Below the pieces are notes generated by a model that saw nothing but the letters and a program-made list of their open reading frames with translations, was not told the origin of the DNA and did not search any database. Positions 16,649 through 25,920 of a DNA stretch of 47,941 bases are shown piece by piece. Positions within the stretch are counted from its first letter, which is position 1, and every line of letters begins with the position of its first letter. The DNA lies in the NCBI GenBank assembly GCA_965652575.1, contig CBFGWQ010000005.1, forward strand, positions 1-47,941. Reading direction: 5' to 3'. Position numbers and translations under genes: made by a program. This DNA is from Arenibacter sp965652575. GTDB taxonomy: Bacteria > Bacteroidota > Bacteroidia > Flavobacteriales > Flavobacteriaceae.

Positions 16649-18001
16649 ATGTTTAAGAAAATACTTATTGCAAATAGGGGGGAAATAGCGCTGCGTATTA
16701 TTAGGACCTGTAAGGAAATGGGTATAAAAACGGTGGCGGTATATTCCAAAGCGGACGAGGAAAGCCTACATGTGCGTTTTGCGGACGAAGCCGTTTGCAT
16801 AGGTCCTGCCCCAAGTAGCGAGTCCTATCTAAAGATACCCAATATTATTGCAGCGGCCGAAATCACCAATGCCGATGCCATACATCCGGGATATGGTTTT
16901 CTTTCCGAAAACTCCAAGTTTTCCAGAATATGTGCCGAACACGAGATAAAATTTATCGGGGCCACAGGCGAACATATAGATAAAATGGGGGATAAGGCCA
17001 CCGCCAAGGACACCATGAAGAAGGCAGGTGTACCCTGTGTGCCAGGTTCTGATGGCTTATTGAAGGATGTGGAGGATGCCAAAAAAGTGGCCAAAAAAAT
17101 GGGCTATCCGGTGATGATCAAAGCTACTGCAGGAGGCGGTGGTAAGGGAATGCGCGCCGTAATGTCCGAAGATAAGATGGAAGATCTTTTCAACAGTGCG
17201 GTAAAGGAAGCCACAGCAGCCTTTGGCAATGGTGGCATGTATATGGAAAAGTTGATCGAGGAACCACGTCACATAGAAATTCAGATAGTAGGGGACCAAT
17301 ATGGTAAGGCATGTCACCTTTCGGAAAGGGATTGCTCTATTCAACGTCGCCACCAAAAGTTGACCGAGGAAACGCCTTCACCGTTCATGACCGATAAGTT
17401 GAGGGACGATATGGGGAAAGCGGCTGTACGGGCTGCGGAATATATAAAATATGAAGGAGCGGGTACCATAGAATTCCTAGTGGACAAACACCGGAATTTC
17501 TATTTTATGGAAATGAATACCAGGATACAGGTAGAACATCCCATAACGGAACAGGTAATAGATTATGACCTTATCAGGGAACAGATTTTGGTTGCCGGCG
17601 GGGTGCCGATCTCGGGGAAAAATTATCTTCCGAAGCTGCACTCCATTGAATGTAGGATAAATGCCGAAGATCCGTATAACGGATTTAGGCCCTCTCCGGG
17701 AAAGATTACCACCCTACATACCCCTGGCGGGCACGGCATTAGATTGGATACCCATGTGTACAGCGGATATACCATTCCGCCCAATTATGATTCCATGATT
17801 GCAAAGTTGATAACAACGGCCCAAACCAGGGAAGAGGCCATTAATAAAATGAAGCGTGCCCTGGACGAGTTTGTTATAGAAGGGATCAAGACCACCATTC
17901 CCTTTCACAGACAGCTTATGGACCACCCGGATTACTTGGCGGGGAATTATACTACCAAGTTTATGGAAGACTTTGTAATGGCACCACAACCTGTGGAATA
18001 A
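16649..18001 (+). CDS. accC: Biotin carboxylase subunit of acetyl-CoA carboxylase
   Basis: ATP-dependent carboxylation of biotin on the carrier protein. The 450-residue ATP-grasp enzyme begins MFKKILIANRGEIALRIIRT. It has the glycine-rich ATP loop KATAGGGGKGMRAV (about 152-165), RDCSIQRRHQKLTEE (about 228-242), MNTRIQVEHPITEQV (about 290-304) and a normal C-terminal domain. It is 91 bp behind accB and is followed by a long terminator, so it ends the fabH-accB-accC block. Carboxyltransferase subunits are not in the window. Confidence 0.96.
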   Translation: MFKKILIANRGEIALRIIRTCKEMGIKTVAVYSKADEESLHVRFADEAVCIGPAPSSESYLKIPNIIAAAEITNADAIHPGYGFLSENSKFSRICAEHEIKFIGATGEHIDKMGDKATAKDTMKKAGVPCVPGSDGLLKDVEDAKKVAKKMGYPVMIKATAGGGGKGMRAVMSEDKMEDLFNSAVKEATAAFGNGGMYMEKLIEEPRHIEIQIVGDQYGKACHLSERDCSIQRRHQKLTEETPSPFMTDKLRDDMGKAAVRAAEYIKYEGAGTIEFLVDKHRNFYFMEMNTRIQVEHPITEQVIDYDLIREQILVAGGVPISGKNYLPKLHSIECRINAEDPYNGFRPSPGKITTLHTPGGHGIRLDTHVYSGYTIPPNYDSMIAKLITTAQTREEAINKMKRALDEFVIEGIKTTIPFHRQLMDHPDYLAGNYTTKFMEDFVMAPQPVE

Positions 18002-18027
18002 TCGGTTAACATTTAATTATTTCTTGG

Positions 18028-18077
18028 AAAAGGCAGATTATACAGGGGGTCTATCCCCGTATAATCTGCCTTTTTTA
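18028..18077 (+). terminator. Long terminator hairpin after accC
   Basis: aaaggcagattatac pairs exactly with gtataatctgccttt around a GC-rich loop and is followed by TTTTTT. The stem is about 15 bp and nearly symmetrical, so it may work in both directions. Confidence 0.85.
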
Positions 18078-18159
18078 GTACAAAGGATTATGGTACGATC
18101 CCTAGACGGTTATTAATTAATAACTTTATTCCATAATTTTCTATTTAAAACACTTCAAA

Positions 18160-19290
18160 ATGCAAAGGACCACTATGAACCTAAGTTATTGGGAATATAA
18201 GGCCTGGTTGTCCAATATCGATTATACTATAGTGGGTAGTGGAATTGTGGGTTTAAATTGTGCCCTGTTTTTAAAAAAACAATATCCCAAGGCAAAAATA
18301 TTGGTTTTGGAAAGAGGCCAACTCCCGCAAGGAGCCAGTACAAAAAATGCGGGATTTGCTTGTTTTGGCAGCATTTCGGAAGTTTTGTCCGATCTAAAAA
18401 CGCAGTCCGAAGAAGAAGTCCGTCAATTGGTACTAAAGCGTTGGGAAGGGATACAATTGTTAAGGGAGACGCTGGGGGATAAACCAATGGATTATCAAAA
18501 TAACGGAGGGCATGAAGTTTTTTTAAAGGGGCAGTTAGAACTATATGAGGATTGTCTTGGCAATTTGGATCGGATAAACTCTTTATTAAAACCCGTATTT
18601 GGGACAGCCCCTTTTCTAGTACGCCCCAATAGTTTTAATTTTAAAGAGGTTAAGGAAAATTATATAACCAACCCTTTTGAAGGCCAGATAGATACGGGAA
18701 AAATGATGAAGGCCCTACTATCTAAAATACAGAAGAGTGGGGTAACCATCATGAATGCCGTTGGTGTGGATAGCTATCAAGAGAATGTGGATCATGTTAT
18801 TGTAAAGACCGATCGATTCGAATTTAGGACCAACAAACTGTTCATTGCCACCAATGGCTTTGCCTCCCAATTGATCGGGGAAACGGTGAAACCGGCCCGG
18901 GCGCAGGTACTGATTACCAAACCCATCCACAATCTTTCCATAAAGGGTACTTTTCACATGGATGAGGGCTACTATTATTTCAGGAATATTGATAGTAGAA
19001 TATTGCTTGGAGGAGGAAGAAATCTGGATTTTAAGGGAGAGGAAACCAACTCCTTTGGAGAGACCGCTTTAATTCAGGACAAATTGGAAGCGCTTTTGCA
19101 TACACATATTTTGCCCAATACCCCTTTTGAAATAGACCTAAGGTGGAGCGGTATCATGGGGTTGGGAAATCAGAAGAAACCAATTGTAAAGCAGCTTGCC
19201 AATAATGTGTATTGCGGGGTAAGATTGGGCGGTATGGGAATTGCCATTGGTAGTTCGGTAGGGAAGGAATTGGCCAATTTGCTCAATTAG
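18160..19290 (+). CDS. FAD-dependent oxidoreductase of the DAO (D-amino acid oxidase) family
   Basis: A 376-residue flavoprotein with a Rossmann dinucleotide-binding start: DYTIVGSGIVGLNCALFLKK, GxGxxG at 26-31, then VLERG. ASTKNAGFACFG (about 55-66) is the region that contacts the flavin in sarcosine/glycine-oxidase-type DAO proteins. The C-terminal GVRLGGMGIAIGSSVG is the second FAD motif. It would oxidise an amine or amino acid in the cytoplasm; the substrate is unknown. A second in-frame ATG at 18175 is possible. The GreA/GreB-like gene follows 54 bp later. Confidence 0.8.
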   Translation: MQRTTMNLSYWEYKAWLSNIDYTIVGSGIVGLNCALFLKKQYPKAKILVLERGQLPQGASTKNAGFACFGSISEVLSDLKTQSEEEVRQLVLKRWEGIQLLRETLGDKPMDYQNNGGHEVFLKGQLELYEDCLGNLDRINSLLKPVFGTAPFLVRPNSFNFKEVKENYITNPFEGQIDTGKMMKALLSKIQKSGVTIMNAVGVDSYQENVDHVIVKTDRFEFRTNKLFIATNGFASQLIGETVKPARAQVLITKPIHNLSIKGTFHMDEGYYYFRNIDSRILLGGGRNLDFKGEETNSFGETALIQDKLEALLHTHILPNTPFEIDLRWSGIMGLGNQKKPIVKQLANNVYCGVRLGGMGIAIGSSVGKELANLLN

Positions 19291-19344
19291 ATATTAGGTT
19301 GTAACAGCCTATTGTGGTGAAAATTTAATAACAGTATATTCTGA

Positions 19345-19800
19345 ATGGATTTTTCGGTAAAACAACAATTATATGCGTTTTGTAAATCGTTTATAGAAAA
19401 TAGATTTGTGCGCATCAATAACAATATTGAATCCTTGCAAGAGGCTTTGAACTCTGAAACCAAAAGTAGTGCCGGGGATAAGCACGAAACCGGTAGGGCC
19501 ATGATTCAATTGGAACGTGAAAAATTGGGAAATCAGTTGGCAGAAGCACAATTGTTACAGGAGTTGTTTAAAAAGATACCGCTCAAAACAGGTTTTTCAA
19601 AAGTGGGGTTGGGCAGTGTGGTGTATACGGACCGGCAAAATTATTATATGGGGGTCAGCGCTGGGGAATTGAAGATAGATGGGGTATCCTATTTTGCCAT
19701 TGCACCCAATACACCCATAGGGAAATTGCTTTTGGGGAAAGTTGTGGGGGACGTAGTTGTTTTTAATTCAAGGAAAATGGAAATACTGCAATTAGGGTAG
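19345..19800 (+). CDS. GreA/GreB-like C-terminal-domain protein
   Basis: A 151-residue protein. A helical N-terminal part (~1-80) contains SSAGDKHETGRAMIQLEREK, the loop and helix seen at the tip of Gre-factor coiled coils. The C-terminal part (KVGLGSVVYTD ... IAPNTPIGKLLLGKVVGDVV) matches the GreA/GreB FKBP-like domain, which binds RNA polymerase. Relatives are sometimes labelled '3-oxoacyl-ACP synthase' in databases, which the sequence does not support. It could act at the polymerase secondary channel; this is inference from similarity. Confidence 0.7.
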   Translation: MDFSVKQQLYAFCKSFIENRFVRINNNIESLQEALNSETKSSAGDKHETGRAMIQLEREKLGNQLAEAQLLQELFKKIPLKTGFSKVGLGSVVYTDRQNYYMGVSAGELKIDGVSYFAIAPNTPIGKLLLGKVVGDVVVFNSRKMEILQLG

Positions 19801-19810
19801 TACTGTTATT

Positions 19811-20340
19811 AACGTGAGTTCGACTTAAAAATAATTACAAGACATTGATTTCGTGTAAATTAAAAAATTTCTACTGTCCTCTCGAGACCCAAAAATTTTT
19901 ATTTTGGGGTAAATATCAAATATGATACAGGTAGAGAGACAGTTAAAGGTTTGAGTTATAAACTGAAGGTTTCCAGATCGTCATTTCGAATGCATATGAG
20001 AAACCGAAGGTTCAGCGAAGCTAAATCGAAGGTTCACGAATACCCTAAAATAAATATGACATGAGCTAAATCGCACATCCAGCTCCCGGCCAGTATGTGT
20101 GACTTCTCGTCGTCCCGAAAAGGGACTCTGTCGAAGTGACTATCGTTACCAATTCATATCATTCATATTGAGACTCTTAATAAAGACGTCAATGGTAGCC
20201 TGCCCGTGCCGTTCAGGCGGGCGGAGTCGAGAGGTTATTTTACCGTAATGCTTTTACAATGAGGTCTCGACTGCGCTCGATCGGACAAAATTATCACAAG
20301 TAACACATTAAACAATTAATTATAAATTGAACCAACGTGT
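19811..20340. repeat. Cluster of dispersed REP-like repeats, no gene
   Basis: The 608-bp gap 19801-20408 has no credible ORF. Its ends are related inversely (aacgtgagttcgac at about 19811; gaaccaacgtgtt ends about 20341). The right third (about 20246-20338) is the inverted counterpart of the repeat at about 2750-3010. It also holds a GC hairpin (cctgcccg ... cgggcgg, about 20199-20223), the palindrome-like tcgagaggttatt / tgaggtctcga, and further palindromic pieces (gtcccgaaaagggac at about 20114-20128). Confidence 0.7.
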
Positions 20341-20408
20341 TATTAGGTTTGATGGGCTGGATGGGCTTTGGGAGTTTAAAATGGCAGTCATGTGTAAATT
20401 AAAAGGGA

Positions 20409-20813
20409 TCAATCCATCTTGGGCTTGCCCCTGTTCAATTTTTTGAGTGCAGCCCTTTTTTTGCCCATTAACCGCTTTTCTATGGCAGATCTAGTGGGTT
20501 TGGTCTTTTTTCTTCTTTTTGGGACCACCAAATTGGCTTCAAGGGTTTCTAGGAATTTTTTAATGATCAGTTCTTTGTTTTTGTGCTGGCTCCGGGTTTC
20601 CTCGCAATGCATTAAAAGAACGTTATCCTTGCTTAACTTGGAGGACAATTTTTTGAGAAGTCGATTTTTTTCCAGGTCGGTCAAGGCCATGGAGCTTTCA
20701 AGGTCAAAGGTCAGTTCAACTTTGGAGGACACCTTGTTTACATGTTGTCCCCCGGCACCACTACTGCGTACCGCTTTAAATTTTAGTTCCTGTATGATAC
20801 CTTCCCTGTTCAA
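20409..20813 (-). CDS. arfB: Alternative ribosome-rescue peptidyl-tRNA hydrolase
   Basis: Releases ribosomes stalled on mRNAs without a stop codon by hydrolysing peptidyl-tRNA. The 134-residue protein has the RF-1 domain with the GGQ catalytic motif in RSSGAGGQHVNKVSSKVEL (about 17-35) and a basic C-terminal tail (KRRKKTKPTRSAIEKRL ...). In ArfB/YaeJ that tail enters the mRNA channel. It lies 7 bp downstream of the ABC ATPase gene on the same strand, so the two are likely co-transcribed though functionally unrelated. Confidence 0.92.
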   Translation of the reverse strand: MNREGIIQELKFKAVRSSGAGGQHVNKVSSKVELTFDLESSMALTDLEKNRLLKKLSSKLSKDNVLLMHCEETRSQHKNKELIIKKFLETLEANLVVPKRRKKTKPTRSAIEKRLMGKKRAALKKLNRGKPKMD

Positions 20814-20820
20814 TGGTTTG

Positions 20821-21795
20821 TTACGGTTTAAGACGTTGACTTATGGTTTCCAGGGCAATATTGAGAAATACCTTTTTGCCAATAGTTAGCGCTTCCTCGG
20901 AGAGGAATCTTATTAATAGCTCCCCTGACATGGCTTCAACTAAAAAGTGACTGCCCATAAAATAACATTTTTCTACCGTTACGGGGATTCCTTTTTTGTT
21001 CGAAACCCTAAATTCATGGGCATAAACAATAATTTCCCGTTCCAGGTCCCCATAAGATTTTATTATGTTTATTGGGATTAGATTGGCTTCCCCGAACATA
21101 GTGGCGATGTACATATTTTTTGGGTGGTTGTACAGTTCCCTTGTGCCGGCATTGGCCATTATTGTCCGGTCCTTGAGAACAATGATCCTATCGGCATAGG
21201 GCAAAATGTCCTGATGGTCATGGGTAGCGGTAATACAGCTAATCTCCTCTTTCTTTAAATATTCAAAGAGATTTCTTCTCAGTTGATTCTTTCTAAAATT
21301 GTCTATATGTCCGAAGGGTTCATCCAATAAAAGTAATTCCGGTTTTTGTGCCAAAACCCTGGCCAGGGCAACCCTTTGCTGTTGCCCTCCACTAAGCTGC
21401 TTTACCTTAGTCCCGGCAAAAGACACCATATCAATCATTTCCAACAATTCCATGGTTCTCGCCTGTAATTCCTCAGGATAGAAAACAGAAAGAAATTGAC
21501 TTACGTTTTCGGCCACAGTGGTAAAAGGCATCAAATCAAAATTCTGGGAAAGATATTTCATGTAGGATTCACCGGGGACCAGATTAAAATCTGGGCCCAT
21601 CACCTGTTTTTCTCCCCAAAATACGGTTCCTTGCTGGGGTTGTAAAAGACCGTAAACAATTTTGAGCAAGGTGCTTTTCCCACAACCGCTTTCCCCTACA
21701 ATTGAAATATGTTCCCCCCTGCCTACCTTAAAGTTGATATCTGTAAGTACCGGCGTTTTATCATAAGCGAAGGAAAGGGAATTGACTTGTAACAT
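20821..21795 (-). CDS. ABC transporter ATP-binding protein (PotA/FbpC-like), orphan
   Basis: A 324-residue ATPase with Walker A GESGCGKST (34-42), a Q-loop in YLSQNFDLMPF, signature LSGGQQQRVALAR, Walker B LLLLDEPFGHID and switch His in TATHDH. The ~90-residue C-terminal extension, with GIPVTVEKCYFMGSHFLVEA, resembles the TOBE-type regulatory domain of spermidine, iron or molybdate importer ATPases. No permease or binding-protein gene is adjacent, so the substrate and partner are unknown. It sits 7 bp upstream of arfB. Confidence 0.85.
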   Translation of the reverse strand: MLQVNSLSFAYDKTPVLTDINFKVGRGEHISIVGESGCGKSTLLKIVYGLLQPQQGTVFWGEKQVMGPDFNLVPGESYMKYLSQNFDLMPFTTVAENVSQFLSVFYPEELQARTMELLEMIDMVSFAGTKVKQLSGGQQQRVALARVLAQKPELLLLDEPFGHIDNFRKNQLRRNLFEYLKKEEISCITATHDHQDILPYADRIIVLKDRTIMANAGTRELYNHPKNMYIATMFGEANLIPINIIKSYGDLEREIIVYAHEFRVSNKKGIPVTVEKCYFMGSHFLVEAMSGELLIRFLSEEALTIGKKVFLNIALETISQRLKP

Positions 21796-21823
21796 TTGCT
21801 AAAACTATAATAGTTGCCAGGGA

Positions 21824-21857
21824 TAAAAAAAGTCCATCTCTAATAGAAACGGACTTT
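21824..21857 (-). terminator. Terminator after the prolyl oligopeptidase gene
   Basis: On the minus strand aaagtcc ... ggacttt is followed by a U-run (TTTTTTT), about 27 bp past the stop codon of the peptidase gene. Confidence 0.75.
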
Positions 21858-21883
21858 AGAACAAAACTATCGATTTTTTTTAA

Positions 21884-24043
21884 CTATTCCTTAAAATCTT
21901 TTAAAACACCCTTGTTAGGGAGCTCCTTATAGCCCATATTGAACAGGGTAAATCCGAAAATATCCACATTTTGCCCAATGGTCTTGCTTACAGGAGTTCC
22001 GGCACCATGGCCGGCATTCACTTCAATCCGAATTAATGTTGGGTTGTCTCCCTTCTGCTTATCCTGAAGCTCGGCGGCGAACTTAAAACTGTGGGCCGGC
22101 ACTACCCTGTCATCATGATCGCCTGTGGTGATGAGGGTCGCCGGATATTGCACTCCTTCCCGAACATTGTGTACAGGGGAATAACCCTTGAGATAGCGGA
22201 ACATTTCCAAATTGTCCTCTGCAGTTCCGTAATCATAAGCCCAACCGGCTCCGGCGGTAAATGTATGGTATCTAAGCATATCCAGTACACCTACGGCGGG
22301 CAGGGCCACTTTCATTAAATCCGGTCTTTGGGTCATGGTGGCGCCAACCAAGAGTCCGCCATTGCTCCCTCCCTTTATGGCCAAATAGTCCGAAGAGGTA
22401 TATTTTTCGGATATTAAATATTCGGCGGCAGCTATAAAATCGTCAAAGACATTCTGTTTTTGGGTTTTGGTACCGGCATCATGCCATTGTTTACCGTATT
22501 CGCCACCTCCCCTAAGGTTGGGTACTGCGTAGATACCGCCTTGCTCCAACCATACTGCATTTATAACGTTAAAAGTGGGTGTAAGGCTTATGTTAAAACC
22601 CCCATAGCCATATAAAATAGTCGGGTTTTGCCCATTTAACCGCAATCCTTTTTTATGGGTAACCATCATTGGTATTCTGGTTCCGTCCTTGGAAGGATAA
22701 AAGACCTGTGTGGATGTGTAATCCTCCGGATCGAAATCTATTTCCGGTTTCCAATATGCGGTGTACTCCCCTGTTTTTACATCCAATTTATAAATAGATT
22801 CCGGAGTATTGTAATTGGTGAAAGTGAAATAAAGTTCCGTCTCCTTCTTCTTTCCACCGAAGCCACCGGCACTTCCGGGTCCCGGAAGTACTATTTCTCG
22901 TATCATTATGCCCTTGTTGTCATACTGATACACTTTGGAAATGGCATCTACCATGTATTCGGCAAAGAAATAACCTCCGCCGGTACCCACGGAAAGGACG
23001 TTTTCTGTTTCCGGAATCAGATCTTTCCAATGTTCGGGGGTAGGATTTTCAGCCTCTACGGTAACAACTTTTTTGTTGGGAGCATTTTTATTGGTCAATA
23101 TAAATAGTCTGGATCCTATATTGTCTATAATTTGGCTATCGCTTTCCGTGGTATCCAATATAGTTGCCAATTTACTGTCCGGTCGGGTCAGGTCCTTTAT
23201 GAATAATTTGTTCCCGGAGGTAGAAACAGCGGCCGAAACAATAAGATATCTGTCGTCCTCGGTGACATAGCCCCCAACATACCTGTGTTTTTCCGATGGA
23301 ATACCGCCAAATACCACCTCATCGGTCTTTTGGGGAGTACCCAGTTTGTGATAGTAAAGTTTATGTTGGTCGGTTTTGGCAGATAGTTCGCTTCCTTCAG
23401 GTTTGTCATAACTGGAGTAAAAGAAACCCTCGTTTCCTTTCCAGGAAATACCGCTAAATTTTATATCTACCAGAGTATCCTCCACGATCGATCTATTTTC
23501 GGCATTTATCAGGATTACTTTTCGCCAATCGCTTCCACCTTCGGATATGGCATAGGCGGCGATGGAACCATCCCTGGAAAAATTTATGCCGGCCAACGAA
23601 GTGGTGGCGTCTTCGGAAAACGAATTGGGATCCAAAAATACTTCTGCCGGTGTTTCATCTCCTTTTTTACGGTACAGGACATTCTGATTTTGCAGGCCAT
23701 CGTTCTTAAAAAAATAGGTGTACCCGCCTTCTTTGAACGGAGGACCCAACTTTTCAAAATCCCATAATTGTTCCATACGTTTTTTTAGTTCCTTTCTAAA
23801 TGGAATTTGCTCCAGGTATTTAAAGGTGGTCTCATTCTGTTGCTTTACCCAGTTTTCGGTTTCGGGGCTTCGGTCGTCTTCCAACCAACGGAACGGATCT
23901 TGTATTTTTATTCCGAAGTACGTGTCTACGGAATCAACTTTCTTTGTGTTCGGGTATTTCAAAATAAAGGGGTCTTTTTTATGGGTAGTCCCACAGGCCA
24001 ATAGCAGTATGGCGGCCAGTGGAATCAATATTGATTGTTTCAT
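21884..24043 (-). CDS. Prolyl oligopeptidase-family serine peptidase (lipoprotein)
   Basis: Cleaves short peptides after proline. The 719-residue protein begins with a lipoprotein signal (LLLAC, lipidated Cys17), so it is exported and membrane-anchored. Residues ~30-440 form the beta-propeller that gates access. The alpha/beta-hydrolase domain has Ser560 in KGGSNGGLL, Asp645 (or 644) in GDHDDRVVP and His679 in NAGHGAG, a complete triad. Length is normal for the S9A family. It is transcribed alone with its own terminator. The role is probably nutritional peptide degradation in the periplasm. Confidence 0.92.
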   Translation of the reverse strand: MKQSILIPLAAILLLACGTTHKKDPFILKYPNTKKVDSVDTYFGIKIQDPFRWLEDDRSPETENWVKQQNETTFKYLEQIPFRKELKKRMEQLWDFEKLGPPFKEGGYTYFFKNDGLQNQNVLYRKKGDETPAEVFLDPNSFSEDATTSLAGINFSRDGSIAAYAISEGGSDWRKVILINAENRSIVEDTLVDIKFSGISWKGNEGFFYSSYDKPEGSELSAKTDQHKLYYHKLGTPQKTDEVVFGGIPSEKHRYVGGYVTEDDRYLIVSAAVSTSGNKLFIKDLTRPDSKLATILDTTESDSQIIDNIGSRLFILTNKNAPNKKVVTVEAENPTPEHWKDLIPETENVLSVGTGGGYFFAEYMVDAISKVYQYDNKGIMIREIVLPGPGSAGGFGGKKKETELYFTFTNYNTPESIYKLDVKTGEYTAYWKPEIDFDPEDYTSTQVFYPSKDGTRIPMMVTHKKGLRLNGQNPTILYGYGGFNISLTPTFNVINAVWLEQGGIYAVPNLRGGGEYGKQWHDAGTKTQKQNVFDDFIAAAEYLISEKYTSSDYLAIKGGSNGGLLVGATMTQRPDLMKVALPAVGVLDMLRYHTFTAGAGWAYDYGTAEDNLEMFRYLKGYSPVHNVREGVQYPATLITTGDHDDRVVPAHSFKFAAELQDKQKGDNPTLIRIEVNAGHGAGTPVSKTIGQNVDIFGFTLFNMGYKELPNKGVLKDFKE

Positions 24044-24073
24044 TATTCTGTGTTCTTAAACCAAATTTAGCAT

Positions 24074-24110
24074 AAAAAAAACCTTTGTAAATAATGGTTA
24101 CAAAGGTTTT
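24074..24110 (-). terminator. Terminator after asd
   Basis: On the minus strand aaaacctttgtaa ... ttacaaaggtttt forms a 13-bp stem followed by further T residues. It lies just downstream of the asd stop. Confidence 0.8.
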
Positions 24111-24145
24111 AACATCTTACAAAGGGAGTTATTGCTAAAATGCTA

Positions 24146-25135
24146 TTATACTAGTTGGTTTTGGACCAGATACTCTGCAATTTGTACAGCGTTCGTTGCC
24201 GCTCCTTTTCTTAGGTTGTCCGCAACGATCCACATATTCAGGGTGTTGGGTTGGGTTTCGTCCCTTCTAATGCGCCCTACAAACACATCATCCTTACCGT
24301 GGGCATAAATCGGCATCGGGTAGGTATTGGTATCGGTATTGTCCTGCACAACGATTCCCGGGGTTTCGCTCAACAACCTTCTAACTTCCGAAAGCTCAAA
24401 ATCATTTTCAAATTCCACATTTACGGACTCGGAATGCCCTCCGGATGTGGGGATACGAACCGCTGTTGCCGTAACGGAGAATGAATTGTCGCCGAATATT
24501 TTTTGAGGTTCTTTGGCCAACTTCATTTCTTCTTTGGTGTATCCATTTTCCAGGAATACGTCACAATGGGGCAATGCATTTTTTCCTATGGGATAAGGAT
24601 ATGCCATTTCTCCCTGTATTCCTGCAATTTCGTTTTCCAATTGCTGAACGGCTTTTACCCCTGTTCCCGAAACCGACTGGTAGGTAGAGACCACTATCCT
24701 TTTCATTTTGTATTTCTTATGTAGGGAAGATAGTGCCAATACCATCTGTATGGTGGAACAGTTTGGGTTGGCTATAATCTTGTCCTCCCTGGTCAATGCT
24801 GAGGCGTTTATTTCGGGAACCACCAATTTTTTGGTAGGATCCATACGCCAGGCCGAGGAATTGTCTATGACCGTAGTGCCAACAGCGGCAAATTTTGGGG
24901 CCCATTCTAGGGAAGTATCCCCTCCGGCCGAAAAAATAGCAACGTCCGGTTTGGCGGCAACCGCAGTTTCCAGCCCAATTAGGGTATATTCTTTGCCCTG
25001 GAAACTCAACTTTTTGCCAACAGATCTTTCCGAGGCCACTACCAATAATTCGGTTACGGGAAAGTTACGTTCTGCCAATACTTTTAGCATTACCTCCCCT
25101 ACCATTCCTGTTGCACCCACTACAGCTACTTTCAT
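24146..25135 (-). CDS. asd: Aspartate-semialdehyde dehydrogenase
   Basis: Reduces aspartyl phosphate to aspartate semialdehyde, the branch point to lysine/diaminopimelate, methionine and threonine. About 329 residues. It begins MKVAVVGATGMVGEVMLKVL (NADP-binding). Catalytic Cys is in ANPNCSTIQMV, and RIPTSGGHSESVNVEF holds the substrate-binding and acid/base residues. A TTG at 25144 is in frame, but the ATG at 25135 fits the family start. mscL and alr lie upstream in the same direction, with a terminator between mscL and asd. Confidence 0.95.
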   Translation of the reverse strand: MKVAVVGATGMVGEVMLKVLAERNFPVTELLVVASERSVGKKLSFQGKEYTLIGLETAVAAKPDVAIFSAGGDTSLEWAPKFAAVGTTVIDNSSAWRMDPTKKLVVPEINASALTREDKIIANPNCSTIQMVLALSSLHKKYKMKRIVVSTYQSVSGTGVKAVQQLENEIAGIQGEMAYPYPIGKNALPHCDVFLENGYTKEEMKLAKEPQKIFGDNSFSVTATAVRIPTSGGHSESVNVEFENDFELSEVRRLLSETPGIVVQDNTDTNTYPMPIYAHGKDDVFVGRIRRDETQPNTLNMWIVADNLRKGAATNAVQIAEYLVQNQLV

Positions 25136-25248
25136 TATGATCAATTTAATATTTCAGTGGGCAAATGTACTGATTATAGGATACTAAACAATACATAAAA
25201 TAGAATATATTAAAAATATAACAAATTGTTATAAAAATAACATTGCTC

Positions 25249-25296
25249 TAAAAAAGAACCGTCAACTTGGATAGCGGATCCTAGCTGACGGTTTTT
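25249..25296 (-). terminator. Terminator between mscL and asd
   Basis: aaccgtca ... tgacggtt encloses ggatagcggatcc. On the minus strand the hairpin is followed by ttcttttttag, a U-rich tail. On the plus strand it is followed by TTTTTG, so it may be bidirectional. Confidence 0.65.
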
Positions 25297-25364
25297 GTTG
25301 GTTAGTTGGTAGTGTAGCGGTCGTACTTTGTTTTTATATCAAAGCACTTGATGTTTATGAAAAA

Positions 25365-25772
25365 TTATTTTTTTAACAAATCCCTGATCTGGGTCAAAAG
25401 CTCCTCTTGACTCGGACCTTTTGGGGCTTCGGGAGCTGCTTCTTTTGGTTTTCTGGTTTTGTTGTACGCCTTAACTATAACGAACAAAACAAATCCAACA
25501 ATAATTAAGTTAATGACAGAATTTATCCATGCTCCATAACGAATGGCACTAGCGGGCTTTTCTACCGTTCCGTCTGCGGCTAAAACAGCCTCTGAAAGTA
25601 CTATTTGCATATCGGAGAAATCCACTCCACCTGTAAAATATCCCACGATCGGCATCATGATATCGTTGACAAATCCACTGACGACCAAGCCTGCAGCTCC
25701 GGCCATCAATACGGCAACTGCCAAATCGATGACATTGCCGGTCATAATAAAATCCTTAAATTCTTTAAACAT
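25365..25772 (-). CDS. mscL: Large-conductance mechanosensitive channel
   Basis: An inner-membrane channel that opens under hypo-osmotic shock. The 135-residue protein has the family start FKEFKDFIMTGNVIDLAVAV (amphipathic helix then TM1, about 2-45), a periplasmic loop with YFTGGVDFSDMQI, TM2 (INSVINLIIVGFVLFVIVKA, about 88-107) and a cytoplasmic coiled helix ending in ELLTQIRDLLKK. Length is normal. It lies between alr and asd on the same strand. Confidence 0.95.
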   Translation of the reverse strand: MFKEFKDFIMTGNVIDLAVAVLMAGAAGLVVSGFVNDIMMPIVGYFTGGVDFSDMQIVLSEAVLAADGTVEKPASAIRYGAWINSVINLIIVGFVLFVIVKAYNKTRKPKEAAPEAPKGPSQEELLTQIRDLLKK

Positions 25773-25920
25773 AATTAGTGTTTTATTGGGTTAAACCTAT
25801 CTGCAATTTAACCAAAAAAAAGAATTCACAATGAAATGTTAAATAAAAAAGGACAGTGAATATATTTTTTCTTTTAGATTCTGGTTTTGAACACTTGGGG
25901 GCAATTATCCTTTTAAGGTT

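Noticed and set aside
25201..25365. Possible tRNA or riboswitch between asd and mscL
   Set aside because: Only a terminator-type hairpin is present; no cloverleaf or conserved aptamer sequence could be found.
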